Of a DNA stretch of 64,000 nucleotides, positions 25,716-32,293 are shown piece after piece. The stretch covers positions 124,001-188,000 of the forward strand of contig NZ_MNPW01000008.1 in NCBI RefSeq assembly GCF_001983175.1, read 5' to 3'. The position numbers were made by a program, and so were the translations under genes. The DNA comes from Pseudomonas cedrina subsp. cedrina (GTDB lineage Bacteria; Pseudomonadota; Gammaproteobacteria; Pseudomonadales; Pseudomonadaceae). A model generated the notes under the pieces. The model worked only from the letters and a program-made list of their open reading frames with translations, did not search any database and had not been told where the DNA came from. The stretch's first letter is position 1; each line of letters opens with the position of its first letter.

Positions 25716-26804
25716 TTATTGCGCGGCGGGGAGCAGGAACCGCGCAATCACCGGCAGATGATTTGAGATGCGCAGCGTATCTTCCTGCCGCACCTTCGCT
25801 TCCACGCGTTTGATCCGCGGGCTGTAGAACAGGTAATCCAGGGTGCGATCCGGGCCATCAAGGCTTGGGTCGTTGGGGAAGTGGGTCAGCCATTTTTCAC
25901 GGTCAATCCCGCTGGATTGGCTGTTGCTCGGGATCATCGGGTATTTGTCCCAGAGCAAATGCAGTTCGCTGTCCGGTGAATACTGCCCGCGTTTGCCGGC
26001 GTCCAGGCGCAGGAATTGGCCCAGGGGCAGCAGGTTGAAATCCCCGCCGATCAGCCAGGGCGTGCCACGGCTTTCGAATTTATCCAACAGCTTTACCGTG
26101 GTTTTGACCTGCTCCTGTACCGCGTTGCGCCCAGGGGCATCGCCGTCCAGGCGCGTGTTAAGCACCGCCAGTTGGCCGCCGTCGCTCAGTGGCAGGTAGG
26201 TCAACAGCAAGGCCGGCTTGGGTTGGAACTGACGGCTCAGGATGTTCGCCTCGGGCGCCGGCAATTGCAGGCGTTCGGCGTGTTCGATCTGGTAGCGGCT
26301 CAGGGTCGCCAGTTTGCGGCCGACGCTGCCGAAAATGTGCAGGTCTGGCACGAAGTCGGCTTTCCAGTCGAAGGCTTGTGCGCTGCACGGGTAAAGATCG
26401 ACCAGGCGTTCCTGCAGCAGGGCGAGTTGGTCCTGGTAGTGGGAGGGCTTGGCGTTTTCGTCGAGTTCCTGCAGCAGCAGGATGTCCGGTTGTTCGTCGC
26501 GAATCACCCGCGCCACTTCGTCGAGGCTGGCGGCCATGTCTTCGACCGTGGGGCGGTCGTCGGGGCCGCTGCCGTCGGCGGTGTCATACCAGAACACATA
26601 GTTCTTGCCGGCCAGGTATTGCACGTTCCAGGTCATGACCTTGAGCGCCTGGCCCGGCAACAGCGTCGGCGCACGGGGCGCGACGCAGCTCACCGGCAGG
26701 GTTTCCTTGGCCTCGGGGCGCCAGGTCGCGCTATAAATCAGGGTTGCGAGCAGGCCTGCGATGATCAACAGGCCCAGCAAGGTGATGCGCAATAAACGGG
26801 TCAT
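25716..26804 (-). CDS. Membrane-anchored endonuclease/exonuclease/phosphatase family protein
   Basis: A 362-residue protein with one N-terminal helix (about 5-25) and then an EEP domain facing the periplasm. Catalytic motifs: MTWNVQYL (N), QPDILLLQELDEN (metal-binding E), NTRLDGD, IGGDFNLLP (D/N) and ISNHLPVIARF (the terminal SDH-like H). The EEP fold covers nucleases, sphingomyelinases and phosphatases. A membrane-tethered periplasmic copy suggests a phosphodiesterase on an envelope or extracellular substrate rather than DNA repair, which is inference. YciC follows on the upstream side, 40 bp away on the same strand. Confidence 0.85.
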   Translation of the reverse strand: MTRLLRITLLGLLIIAGLLATLIYSATWRPEAKETLPVSCVAPRAPTLLPGQALKVMTWNVQYLAGKNYVFWYDTADGSGPDDRPTVEDMAASLDEVARVIRDEQPDILLLQELDENAKPSHYQDQLALLQERLVDLYPCSAQAFDWKADFVPDLHIFGSVGRKLATLSRYQIEHAERLQLPAPEANILSRQFQPKPALLLTYLPLSDGGQLAVLNTRLDGDAPGRNAVQEQVKTTVKLLDKFESRGTPWLIGGDFNLLPLGQFLRLDAGKRGQYSPDSELHLLWDKYPMIPSNSQSSGIDREKWLTHFPNDPSLDGPDRTLDYLFYSPRIKRVEAKVRQEDTLRISNHLPVIARFLLPAAQ

Positions 26805-26844
26805 CGGCTCGGCTTATGGCGTTTCAGGAATGGAGCGGAGCATA

Positions 26845-27513
26845 TCACCGCGCGTCGGCATCGCCACCGATCAACATGAATAAACGGAACAGCACCACGC
26901 TGGTAAACAGTTGCAAAAAGCTGTGAGCGCTGTCGAGCAACAACCCGACCAGCGGCGCAGGCGTCGGATACGCCGCCACGCTGGCGCCCTTGAGCAACCA
27001 CAGCGGCGTCATCACGCACAGCAGGCACACCAGGATCCGCCAGAAATGCCCACGGGTCAGGCGAAAGCTTTCCTTCATCGCCTCCAGTGCCGGCATCCCG
27101 CGCAGTACCAACAGGTACTCGGCGAAGGCCAGCACCACCATCAGCCACAGGCCCGGCAGGAAATACAGCGACAGCCCCAGCAGAATCAGCAGCGTGCTCA
27201 TGGCCGTCAGCAGGGCGAAGCGCGGCCACAGGGTCAGGGCCCTGGCCCACACGTCCTGGGTGCGCGGCGACTCGCCACGGGTGCGGGCGTCGAGAAACAG
27301 GATCAGGGCACCGGTGTACAGCGGGTACACCAGCAACCCCACCACCACGCTGTATCCGGCAAACGCATCCGGGCCGACGACGTGGTTGAGCACCTGTTGC
27401 AGCAGGGCTTCGAAGATCACCAACGGCAAACACAACTGGACGATGGCGCCCAGGTTGTGCCGAGTGAAACGCAAGGAGTCACGCAATACGTCTAACGGAT
27501 TCATCAAGTTCAT
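26845..27513 (-). CDS. yciC: YciC/UPF0259 family membrane protein
   Basis: A 222-residue polytopic inner-membrane protein with about six helices (LVIFEALLQQVLNHVV, VVVGLLVYPLYTGALILFL, FALLTAMSTLLILLGLSLYF, LWLMVVLAFAEYLLVLRG and others) and the family segment PALEAMKESFRLTRGHFWRIL. E. coli YciC is uncharacterised; the fold resembles DUF975/glycerophosphoryl diester phosphodiesterase membrane domains. The start may be ATG 27513 or ATG 27504 (MNPLDVLRDS); neither has a strong ribosome site. It is likely co-transcribed with the EEP gene. Confidence 0.8.
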   Translation of the reverse strand: MNLMNPLDVLRDSLRFTRHNLGAIVQLCLPLVIFEALLQQVLNHVVGPDAFAGYSVVVGLLVYPLYTGALILFLDARTRGESPRTQDVWARALTLWPRFALLTAMSTLLILLGLSLYFLPGLWLMVVLAFAEYLLVLRGMPALEAMKESFRLTRGHFWRILVCLLCVMTPLWLLKGASVAAYPTPAPLVGLLLDSAHSFLQLFTSVVLFRLFMLIGGDADAR

Positions 27514-27680
27514 CGCAGGCCTGAGAGCAAGGACAACACTTTAACCGATCAGCACCGGCGGTGAGCAAACGTAAACCTTGAGTAAAGACCATTGAAACAA
27601 CTCGTAACACCCCCATAACTGGAACGGCGCCTGATACCAGGCGAAACCACGATTTCCAACGGCAATCTAACGAGGTCGCC

Positions 27681-28427
27681 ATGAACAGCGAAGAGCAAAC
27701 CCTGATCGATGGACTGTTTTCACGGTTGCAACAAGCCGAAACGGACTCAGCTCCCCGCGACGCCCAGGCCGAAGCGCGGATCAAGGAGCACATGACTCGC
27801 CAACCGGCCGCCGGGTACTACATGACCCAGTCGATTCTGGTGCAGGAACACGCGCTCAAAAGTCTCGACGCGCAGAACAAGCAACAGGCGCAGCAGATCC
27901 AGCAATTGCAGGATGAGCTGCAACGGGCCAAAGCCACGCAGCCTGCCGCTTCGGGTGGCGGTGGCTTCTTGTCGAGCATCTTTGGAGGTGGCGGTTCGCG
28001 TGAACCGCAACCGGCCCAAAACGCACCGGCATCGTCGAACAGTGGCTGGCGTGAACCGGCGCGGCCTGCGTTTGGCCAGCCTGCGCCGCAGCAGAACTAT
28101 CAACAGCCGCCACAACAAGCTGCCGCCGCAGCGCCAATGGGCGGCGGCTTCCTCGGCGGCGCGATGAAAACCGCTGCCGGCGTGGCCGGTGGTGTTTTGC
28201 TGGCCGAAGGTATCAGCAGTTTGTTCCACCACAACCAGCAGCCGCAGGTGGTGGAGGAAATCATCGAGCAACCGGCACCGGCCAGCGACACAGGCGGCTG
28301 GGGCAATGATGACCAGAAGTTTGCCGGGGGCAATGACAGCTGGGGCAGCAACAACTCGGACAGCTTCGCGGACAGCGATTATTCCGACGACTCCTCCTCT
28401 TTCGGCGACGATGATTCCTTCGTCTGA
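27681..28427 (+). CDS. DUF2076 family protein
   Basis: A 248-residue protein of the DUF2076 family. The N-terminal helical domain (1-85, MNSEEQTLIDGLFSRLQQAE and MTQSILVQEHALKS) runs into a coiled coil (about 60-92, QAQQIQQLQDELQRA). A linker rich in G, P, Q and A contains GGGGFLSSIFGGGGS and MGGGFLGGAMKTAAGVAGGVLLAEGISSLF, the latter a glycine-zipper-like membrane-active helix. The tail is acidic and serine-rich (DSDYSDDSSSFGDDD). DUF2076 proteins are thought to be periplasmic or membrane-associated, but no signal peptide is visible here. The function is unknown. It is followed by a strong terminator. Confidence 0.8.
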   Translation: MNSEEQTLIDGLFSRLQQAETDSAPRDAQAEARIKEHMTRQPAAGYYMTQSILVQEHALKSLDAQNKQQAQQIQQLQDELQRAKATQPAASGGGGFLSSIFGGGGSREPQPAQNAPASSNSGWREPARPAFGQPAPQQNYQQPPQQAAAAAPMGGGFLGGAMKTAAGVAGGVLLAEGISSLFHHNQQPQVVEEIIEQPAPASDTGGWGNDDQKFAGGNDSWGSNNSDSFADSDYSDDSSSFGDDDSFV

Positions 28428-28438
28428 CCCTCCCGGAT

Positions 28439-28470
28439 CGGGGCGCAACGTCGCCCCGGTCTGATTTTTT
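28439..28470 (+). terminator. Intrinsic terminator after the DUF2076 gene
   Basis: Stem CGGGGCG / CGCCCCG with loop CAACGT, then GTCTGATTTTTT. It lies 12 bp past the DUF2076 stop. Confidence 0.88.
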
Positions 28471-28545
28471 CCCGGAAACATCCTCGTGGCTGGCATACTT
28501 GCACCCTTTCCGGGCCCTGGCGCCTGGCTGTCATGGGGAAGTGCG

Positions 28546-29022
28546 GTGAAGAAAATTGCAGTGTTCGCCGATGTGCAAAACCTCTACTACACCGTTCGCC
28601 AGGCCTATGGCTGCCACTTCAACTACGCCGCCCTGTGGGCTGATATCAGCGCGCGCGGGCAAATCGTCGAGGCATACGCGTATGCCATCGACCGTGGCGA
28701 CAGCAAGCAGCAGCAATTCCAGCAGATCCTGCGCAACCTGGGCTTCACGGTAAAACTCAAGCCGTACATCCAGCGCAGCGACGGCTCGGCCAAGGGCGAC
28801 TGGGACGTGGGCATCACCCTCGACATCATGGATGCCGCCGACCACGTCGACGAAATCGTATTGGCCTCCGGCGACGGCGACTTCGACATGCTGCTCGATC
28901 GCGTTATCCACAAGCACGGCGTCGAAGCCGTGGCCTACGGAGTACCGGGGCTGACGGCCAACTCGCTGATACGCGCTGCCAGCCGCTACGTGCCGATCGA
29001 AGGCGCGTTGTTGCTCAAATAA
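28546..29022 (+). CDS. NYN/LabA-type (DUF88) nuclease-domain protein
   Basis: A 158-residue single-domain PIN-like NYN protein. The acidic catalytic set is visible in KKIAVFADVQNLYY (D8, N11), GDWDVGITLDIMD (two aspartates) and VLASGDGDFDMLLDR (DGDFD). NYN domains resemble FLAP/PIN nucleases and are predicted to cleave RNA. GTG 28546 was chosen (GGGGA ribosome site 6 bp ahead) because the fold starts right there; an upstream ATG would prepend a non-conserved hydrophobic segment over the terminator downstream region. The next gene, 25 bp on, is a DEDDh exonuclease, suggesting a joint role in nucleic-acid turnover. Confidence 0.87.
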   Translation: MKKIAVFADVQNLYYTVRQAYGCHFNYAALWADISARGQIVEAYAYAIDRGDSKQQQFQQILRNLGFTVKLKPYIQRSDGSAKGDWDVGITLDIMDAADHVDEIVLASGDGDFDMLLDRVIHKHGVEAVAYGVPGLTANSLIRAASRYVPIEGALLLK

Positions 29023-29047
29023 ATGCTTAAACGGAGTTGAAACAGGT

Positions 29048-29659
29048 TTGGAACGTATAGCGGTCATCGACTTTGAAACCACCGGTATCACCCCGAGCAG
29101 CCACTGCCGGGCCACGGAAATCGGCGTGGTCATCCTTGAGCGTGGGCAAATCGTCGACCGCTACCAGAGCCTGATGAATGCCGGCGTGCGCGTCCCCGGT
29201 TTCATCGAGCAACTCACCGGCATCAGCAACGCCATGCTGCGCAACGCGCCGCCGGCCGAGCGGGTGATGAACGAAGTCAATGAATTCGTCGGCACCACGC
29301 CCTTGATGGCGCACAACGCTGCGTTCGACCAGAAGTTCTGGGACTTTGAGCTGGGCTTGATCCGCCGCACTCGTTTGCAGAAGTTCGCCTGCTCTTTGTT
29401 GCTAGCTCGTCGGTTGATGCCTTCGGCGCCGAACCACAAGCTCGGCACGCTGAACACGTTCGCGCAACTGCCCCACACCGGCAAGGCTCACCGGGCGTTG
29501 GCGGATGCGGAGATGGCGGCGAACCTGACCGCGCACCTGGCCAATGAGTTACGCCAGAAGCATGGCCTGCGCGAGTTGTCCCACGATTTGCTGTGCACCT
29601 TGCAGAAAGTGCCGGCGGCGAAGATCAATGAGCACCTGAAGAAACATCGCGGGTTCTGA
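29048..29659 (+). CDS. DnaQ-like DEDDh 3'-5' exonuclease
   Basis: A 203-residue exonuclease of the DnaQ/RNase T superfamily. All four acidic residues and the histidine are present: IDFETTG (D and E), LMAHNAAFDQKFW (D) and GKAHRALADAEMAANL (H and D). The length and lack of a helicase or polymerase domain suggest a free-standing proofreading-like or RNA-trimming enzyme. The start is TTG 29048 (MERIAVIDFETTG); the motif begins at residue 7, so no downstream start is possible. It sits 25 bp after the NYN gene in the same direction. Confidence 0.88.
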   Translation: MERIAVIDFETTGITPSSHCRATEIGVVILERGQIVDRYQSLMNAGVRVPGFIEQLTGISNAMLRNAPPAERVMNEVNEFVGTTPLMAHNAAFDQKFWDFELGLIRRTRLQKFACSLLLARRLMPSAPNHKLGTLNTFAQLPHTGKAHRALADAEMAANLTAHLANELRQKHGLRELSHDLLCTLQKVPAAKINEHLKKHRGF

Positions 29660-29694
29660 GCCAGCCACAACCTCAGGAACACCGAAGATCCAAC

Positions 29695-29784
29695 TGTGGG
29701 AGCTGGCTTGCCTGCGATAGCGGTGTATCAGTCAGCCATTTTTCGCCTGACCCTCCGCTATCGCGGGCAAGCCCGACTCCCACA
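29695..29784. repeat. REPIN with one divergent arm
   Basis: The left arm is the standard TGTGGGAGCTGGCTTGCC. The right arm is GGGCAAGCCCGACTCCCACA, so it matches the GGGCTTGCCCGC sub-type instead of its partner. It is a hybrid REPIN, between the exonuclease and DUF6124 genes. Confidence 0.92.
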
Positions 29785-29799
29785 TGGGTTATGCGGTGC

Positions 29800-30096
29800 C
29801 TATTGAGGCTGCACACACTCCAGCGCCCGATCCACCACCCCCTTCGCCATCTCCACCAAATGCATCACCGCCCGCTGCTGCACGTTCATCGCTTCAGCGG
29901 ATGAATGCGCCGTCTCGACTGCGCAATGCAGCAGATCCGCCGCATGGGCGAGGGCGTCTTCAAAGCTCAGGTTGTCGTTCAGAATAAAGGTGGGCGCATC
30001 CGGGGCGGACGCTTTGAGGTAGTAGTCAATGGCTCGGCGATTGAGCAGGGCGTCTTCGCTGAGGAAACGGGGTGGATCGGGGGTGACTTTGACCAT
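29800..30096 (-). CDS. DUF6124 (DUF3077-like) small protein
   Basis: A 98-residue soluble protein of a family found mainly in pseudomonads, often in several copies per genome. It starts MVKVTPDPPRFLSEDALLNRRAIDYYL, then has a helical segment SFEDALAHAADLLHCAVETAHSSAEAMN and ends in LVEMAKGVVDRALECVQPQ. The ribosome site CAAGGAG precedes ATG 30096. The function is unknown. The leader upstream on the minus strand contains a short stem with a UUCG-type tetraloop (30202-30215), which suggests a structured 5' region. The gene is isolated between repeats. Confidence 0.8.
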   Translation of the reverse strand: MVKVTPDPPRFLSEDALLNRRAIDYYLKASAPDAPTFILNDNLSFEDALAHAADLLHCAVETAHSSAEAMNVQQRAVMHLVEMAKGVVDRALECVQPQ

Positions 30097-30150
30097 GGTG
30101 AAACTCCTTGCTGGAAGAAGTCGACACCGTTCGCTTGCACGCGAGTTAGG

Positions 30151-30327
30151 GTGGCAACTGTGCGTAGGTGTGCAAGACCGGGGCAAGGATCCAAACCCGG
30201 CAGGCCCGAAGGCCTCCCACGCACAGCCGCCATAACAGGCTTATTGTCTGTAGGTTTATTTGTGATCTTGCTTGCCATCGGACTTGCACGTCCGGTCACC
30301 GAACATTCGATGACGCAGCGAGACTAG
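30151..30327 (+). CDS. Possible 58-residue single-helix membrane peptide (doubtful)
   Basis: An open frame from GTG 30151 would give a basic N-terminus (residues 1-27, RRCARPGQGSKPGRPEG) and one strongly hydrophobic helix (AITGLLSVGLFVILLAIGLA), ending PVTEHSMTQRD. It is antisense to the leader of the DUF6124 gene. The GAGTTAGG upstream is a poor ribosome site. It may be real, a gene remnant or chance. Confidence 0.2.
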   Translation: MATVRRCARPGQGSKPGRPEGLPRTAAITGLLSVGLFVILLAIGLARPVTEHSMTQRD

Positions 30328-30430
30328 CTACCCAATCCGACGGAAACAAGGCCGTGGGATTCTCTCGGAAACTTCCCGCAAATGAAAGCGAACGTTCAGC
30401 GCTTAGAGCTTCGGTGAGGCCACTGACGCC

Positions 30431-30512
30431 ATCGCAGGCAAGCCAGCTCCCACAGGTGATCGCATTCAGCCCAGGCAACTCGGTCTACTGTGGGAGCTGG
30501 CTTGCCTGCGAT
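30431..30512. repeat. Tail-to-tail REP pair
   Basis: ATCGCAGGCAAGCCAGCTCC (30431) followed by TGTGGGAGCTGGCTTGCCTG (ending 30512), pointing outward. The right-hand REP continues into the flank of the nested 134-bp element. Confidence 0.92.
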
Positions 30513-30556
30513 GGCCATAGGTATCTACACAACGTTCAAAGGCTGACAAATCTCCC

Positions 30557-30690
30557 TGTAGTGAGCGGGCTTGTCCCGCGCTGGGTGGCGAAGCCGCCCC
30601 AATAAAGACACCGTGCAGTTTCAGACAAACCCAATTCGCCTGGTTTGGGGCCGCTTCGCAGCCCAGCGCGGGACAAGCCCGCTCACTACA
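30557..30690. repeat. 134-bp palindromic element, copy 1 (TGTAGTGAGCGGGC ends)
   Basis: The ends TGTAGTGAGCGGGCTTGTCC and reverse complement form arms of about 45 bp including CCCGCGCTGGG and a GGCGAAGCCGCCCC / GGGGCCGCTTCGC segment. The loop begins AATAAAGACACCGT and ends CGCCTGGTTT. Same length as the copy at 38260-38393. It is flanked by a 16-bp perfect inverted repeat, CATAGGTATCTACACA at 30516-30531 and its complement at 30695-30710. Confidence 0.93.
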
Positions 30691-30726
30691 AAAATGTGTA
30701 GATACCTATGCTGCGATAGCGGTAGA

Positions 30727-31188
30727 TCAGCCTGCACTTTTCCCATTCCCCTCCAACTGCCCCAACGGCACCCGCCGCTCTATCGCACTCGACAAGATGA
30801 TCGAGGTCTTGCTGAACCCGAACTTCGCGATCCGATTGATCAAGTCTTCCAACTCCGGCATCGAGCCCACCGCCGCTTGCATAATCACGCACGGATCTCC
30901 CGTCACCCGGTGGCATTCGGTCAGTTCGGGAATCTCGGCCAGGGCGTCGTATACCTTCTGGCTGCCATGATTGGTCAACCTCAGTTCGATCACACACTGA
31001 ATCGGCAAACCCACCTTGGACAGGTCCACCTTGGCCTGATACCCGGTGATCACGCCGCTGGCCTCCAGCTTGGCCACGCGTTCGGCCACGGCGGGGGCGG
31101 AGAGGTTTACCATGCGGGCCAGTTGCGCGTAGGAAGCGCGGCCGTCTTCGAGCAGGGCGCTGAGGAGCATGCGGTCATATTTGTCCAT
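30727..31188 (-). CDS. Lrp/AsnC family transcriptional regulator
   Basis: A 153-residue regulator. The AsnC helix-turn-helix occupies residues 3-60 (MLLSALLEDGRASYAQLARMVNLSAPAVAERVAKLEASGVI) and the RAM domain residues 68-140, with the family DPCVIMQAAV segment. ATG 31188 (MDKYDRML) gives the normal N-terminus; an upstream ATG would add 12 residues. It is divergent from an EamA exporter. A 10-bp perfect inverted repeat between them (31219-31228 / 31241-31250) is the likely operator, so the regulator may control an amino-acid or metabolite exporter, as LysE- or EamA-linked Lrp proteins do. Confidence 0.93.
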   Translation of the reverse strand: MDKYDRMLLSALLEDGRASYAQLARMVNLSAPAVAERVAKLEASGVITGYQAKVDLSKVGLPIQCVIELRLTNHGSQKVYDALAEIPELTECHRVTGDPCVIMQAAVGSMPELEDLINRIAKFGFSKTSIILSSAIERRVPLGQLEGNGKSAG

Positions 31189-31218
31189 GATAAGGCTCAG
31201 GTTACGCGTGGCTTTCGA

Positions 31219-31250
31219 AAGCATGGTTTATAGCCTTCACAACCATGCTT
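31219..31250. promoter_or_regulatory. Perfect inverted repeat, candidate Lrp-type operator
   Basis: AAGCATGGTT (31219-31228) and AACCATGCTT (31241-31250) are exact reverse complements separated by 12 bases, in the 160-bp gap between the divergent Lrp and EamA genes. Confidence 0.7.
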
Positions 31251-31348
31251 TGAAAAGTGTATGGGCGGTTTAAACAGGTTTTGTAACTTATGTTTATTCG
31301 CCTTCGTTTCTAGAATAAGCCTCCCATCTACTGCCAAAGAGCCACCCA

Positions 31349-32245
31349 ATGCCTGGCCCACGTCGCTTTCCCTTACCGTTGATCGCCGCCTTTTTTGCCT
31401 TGTATGTGATCTGGGGGTCCACCTACCTGGTGATTCGTATCGGCGTGGAGTACTGGCCGCCGCTGTTGCTGGCGGGGATTCGGTTTTGCACGGCAGGCGC
31501 GTTGATGTACGGCTACCTCAGGTGGCGCGGGGTGCCGGCGCCGACCTGGTCGCAATGGAAGGCCGCCGGGATGATCGGTATTTTGCTGCTCACCTTCGGC
31601 AATGGCGGCGTGAGCGTGGCGGAACACACGGGCGTGTCGTCCGGCGTGGCAGCGCTGGCGGTGGCGACGGTGCCGCTGTTTACCTTGTTGTGCGGGTATT
31701 TCTGGGGCGCGCGCAATACGCGCCTGGAATGGGCCGGGGTGATCCTGGGGATTATCGGCATCGCCATGCTCAACATGGGCAGCACCCTGCAATCGAGCCC
31801 GATGGGCGCGGCGTTGCTGTTGTTCGCGGCGGCATCCTGGGCGTTCGGCTCGGTGTGGAGCCGGCACTTGCCGCTGCCCCAGGGTGCCATGGCCAGCGCG
31901 GCGGAAATGCTGGTGGCCGGTGTGGCGCTGTTGATTGGCAGCGTGGCGTCCGGCGAGCGCCTGCAGGCCATGCCGCCGCTGGAAGGCTGGCTGGCCCTGG
32001 CCTACCTGACGGTGTTCGGATCGATCATTGCGTTCAATGCCTACATGTACCTGCTCAAGCACGTACGCCCGGCGGCGGCGACCAGTTATGCCTACGTCAA
32101 CCCGGCGGTGGCGGTGTTGCTGGGGATTGTGTTCGTCGGCGAGACCATTGGGTTGGAAGAAGCCTTGGCCATGCTGGTGATCATCAGCGCCGTGCTGTTG
32201 ATCAGCCTGCCCCAATGGCGAAAGCCAAAACCGGAAATAAGGTAA
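31349..32245 (+). CDS. EamA/DMT-family exporter, YedA type
   Basis: A 298-residue inner-membrane exporter with ten predicted helices arranged as two EamA repeats. The first begins FFALYVIWGSTYLVIRIGVEYWPPLLLAGIRF and the second AASWAFGSVWSRHLPLP. WGSTYL-x-I and PPLLLAGIRF are typical of the YedA/RhaT-like branch. Substrates of this family are mostly metabolites such as amino acids, sugars or drugs and cannot be read from sequence. Divergent transcription from the Lrp gene makes amino-acid-type export plausible (inference). rhlE begins 48 bp after its stop. Confidence 0.9.
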   Translation: MPGPRRFPLPLIAAFFALYVIWGSTYLVIRIGVEYWPPLLLAGIRFCTAGALMYGYLRWRGVPAPTWSQWKAAGMIGILLLTFGNGGVSVAEHTGVSSGVAALAVATVPLFTLLCGYFWGARNTRLEWAGVILGIIGIAMLNMGSTLQSSPMGAALLLFAAASWAFGSVWSRHLPLPQGAMASAAEMLVAGVALLIGSVASGERLQAMPPLEGWLALAYLTVFGSIIAFNAYMYLLKHVRPAAATSYAYVNPAVAVLLGIVFVGETIGLEEALAMLVIISAVLLISLPQWRKPKPEIR

Positions 32246-32293
32246 ACTGCCGCGCAATTGCGACGTGCGCTGAACTTTTCCTACGGTAAACAC

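Larger units (their letters stand above)
30097..30726. other. 630-bp repeat-rich region with no secure gene
   Basis: It contains the DUF6124 leader (30097-30220) with stem AGGCC-CGAA-GGCCT at 30202-30215, an unassigned stretch (30220-30430), a tail-to-tail REP pair (30431-30512), a 134-bp palindromic element (30557-30690) and flanking inverted repeats at 30516-30531 and 30695-30710. A truncated REP fragment (CTGCGATAGC) follows at 30711-30720. Confidence 0.7.
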
